Source: an uncultured Anaerovibrio sp. (GTDB lineage: Bacteria > Bacillota > Negativicutes > Selenomonadales > Selenomonadaceae). From it: DNA of 21,119 bases. The position numbers and the translations under genes are program-made. The notes beneath the pieces are model-generated. The model was not told the DNA's origin, did not search any database, and saw only the letters and a program-made list of their open reading frames with translations. The DNA is taken from assembly GCA_900768695.1 (NCBI GenBank), contig CAAGDY010000505.1, positions 1 through 21,119 of the forward strand, in the 5' to 3' direction. Below are positions 20,820-21,119 of the stretch, piece by piece. How positions within the stretch are numbered: position 1 is the first letter of the stretch; every line of letters starts with the position of its first letter.

Positions 20820-21119
20820 ATGTCCACTAGTGCAACAAATTTTGGTCCTGTAAAAATTACTGAGACCGTACTGCGTGATGCCCATCAGTCCCTACTGGCA
20901 ACTCGCATGCGTACAGAGCAGATGCTTCCTATGCTGTCCGCTTTGGACAAGATCGGTTATAACGCATTGGAAGCCTGGGGCGGTGCTACCTATGATTCCT
21001 GCCTCCGTTTCCTGAACGAGGATCCATGGGAGCGTCTTGATACCCTCAAGGCAAACCTGAACACCCCTATCCAGATGCTGCTCCGTGGCCAGAATCTGCT
21101 GGGCTACAACCATTATTCC
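20820..21119 (+). CDS. Biotin-dependent carboxyltransferase subunit (OadA/PycB/transcarboxylase 5S type), 3' end cut
   Basis: The first 100 residues of a carboxyltransferase (HMGL-like TIM barrel) that moves a carboxyl group between carboxybiotin and oxaloacetate or pyruvate. VKITETVLRDAHQSLLATRMRT carries the metal-binding Asp20 in two adjoining blocks. EAWGGATYDSCLRFLNEDPW and QMLLRGQNLLGYNHYS are family signatures. Oxaloacetate decarboxylase alpha, pyruvate carboxylase subunit B and transcarboxylase 5S share these blocks, so the exact enzyme cannot be decided from this part. ATG at 20820 has AAGGAG 9 nt upstream. Codon use looks more biased than in the neighbours, and the promoter is strong; both suggest high expression. 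The rest of the gene lies beyond the right edge. Confidence 0.93.
   Translation, partial: MSTSATNFGPVKITETVLRDAHQSLLATRMRTEQMLPMLSALDKIGYNALEAWGGATYDSCLRFLNEDPWERLDTLKANLNTPIQMLLRGQNLLGYNHYS

Noticed and set aside
20691..21113. Minus-strand frames at the right edge
   Set aside because: One crosses the carboxyltransferase promoter and the other is antisense to its conserved coding region.

Overview
The window reads as a chromosomal stretch of a diderm Firmicute of the class Negativicutes (Selenomonas-like). This is inferred from a Bacillus/Clostridium-type gene order (rimP-nusA-ylxR-L7Ae-infB-rbfA-nrnA-truB) combined with outer-membrane-style genes (a phosphoethanolamine transferase of the EptA/CptA type) and phosphatidylethanolamine synthesis. 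Nearly everything lies on the minus strand. Only a small DUF896 gene and a truncated carboxyltransferase gene at the right edge lie on the plus strand. I see no insertion sequence, phage, CRISPR array, tRNA or rRNA.

Layout from left to right (minus-strand genes are transcribed right to left). 1-2154: speD followed by an Orn/Lys/Arg decarboxylase cut by the left edge, a polyamine pair. 2262-4209: a PAS-domain protein with a degenerate histidine-kinase dimerisation region, followed by a TauE/SafE-type permease. 4312-11764: the conserved translation/transcription operon, in transcription order rimP, nusA, ylxR (rnpM), an L7Ae-like gene, infB, rbfA, nrnA, truB. 11965-14801: queD, queE and a membrane sulfatase-fold phosphoethanolamine transferase, closed by a good terminator. 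14935-18305: an envelope operon wecG-psd-pssA-GT2 glycosyltransferase, with a recognisable promoter and terminator. 18599-20172: thiC with a TPP riboswitch and a leader terminator. 20284-20572: a DUF896 gene with a sigma-A-type promoter. 20820 to the end: the start of a biotin-dependent carboxyltransferase (OadA/PycB/5S type) behind a near-consensus promoter.

How the genes fit together: wecG, psd and pssA supply an undecaprenyl-linked glycan step and phosphatidylethanolamine. The phosphoethanolamine transferase would use that lipid as donor to decorate lipopolysaccharide. The que genes make the 7-deazaguanine precursor of queuosine, and thiC makes the thiamin pyrimidine under TPP control. The polyamine pair makes a diamine or agmatine plus decarboxylated AdoMet, the two inputs of an aminopropyl transfer.

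Several starts differ from the longest open frame once ribosome binding sites are considered: rimP (TTG at 11764), nusA (GTG at 11257), thiC (19906), wecG (18305), psd (17554) and queE (14412). speD (TTG) and the phosphoethanolamine transferase (GTG) also lack an ATG start.

I did not find a clearly new multi-gene system. The most unusual items are the PAS protein with a pseudo-DHp region lacking its phospho-acceptor histidine, the very long low-complexity N-terminus of IF2, strong unexplained hairpins inside the core operon (before nrnA and before nusA), and a cluster of repeats upstream of the carboxyltransferase gene.
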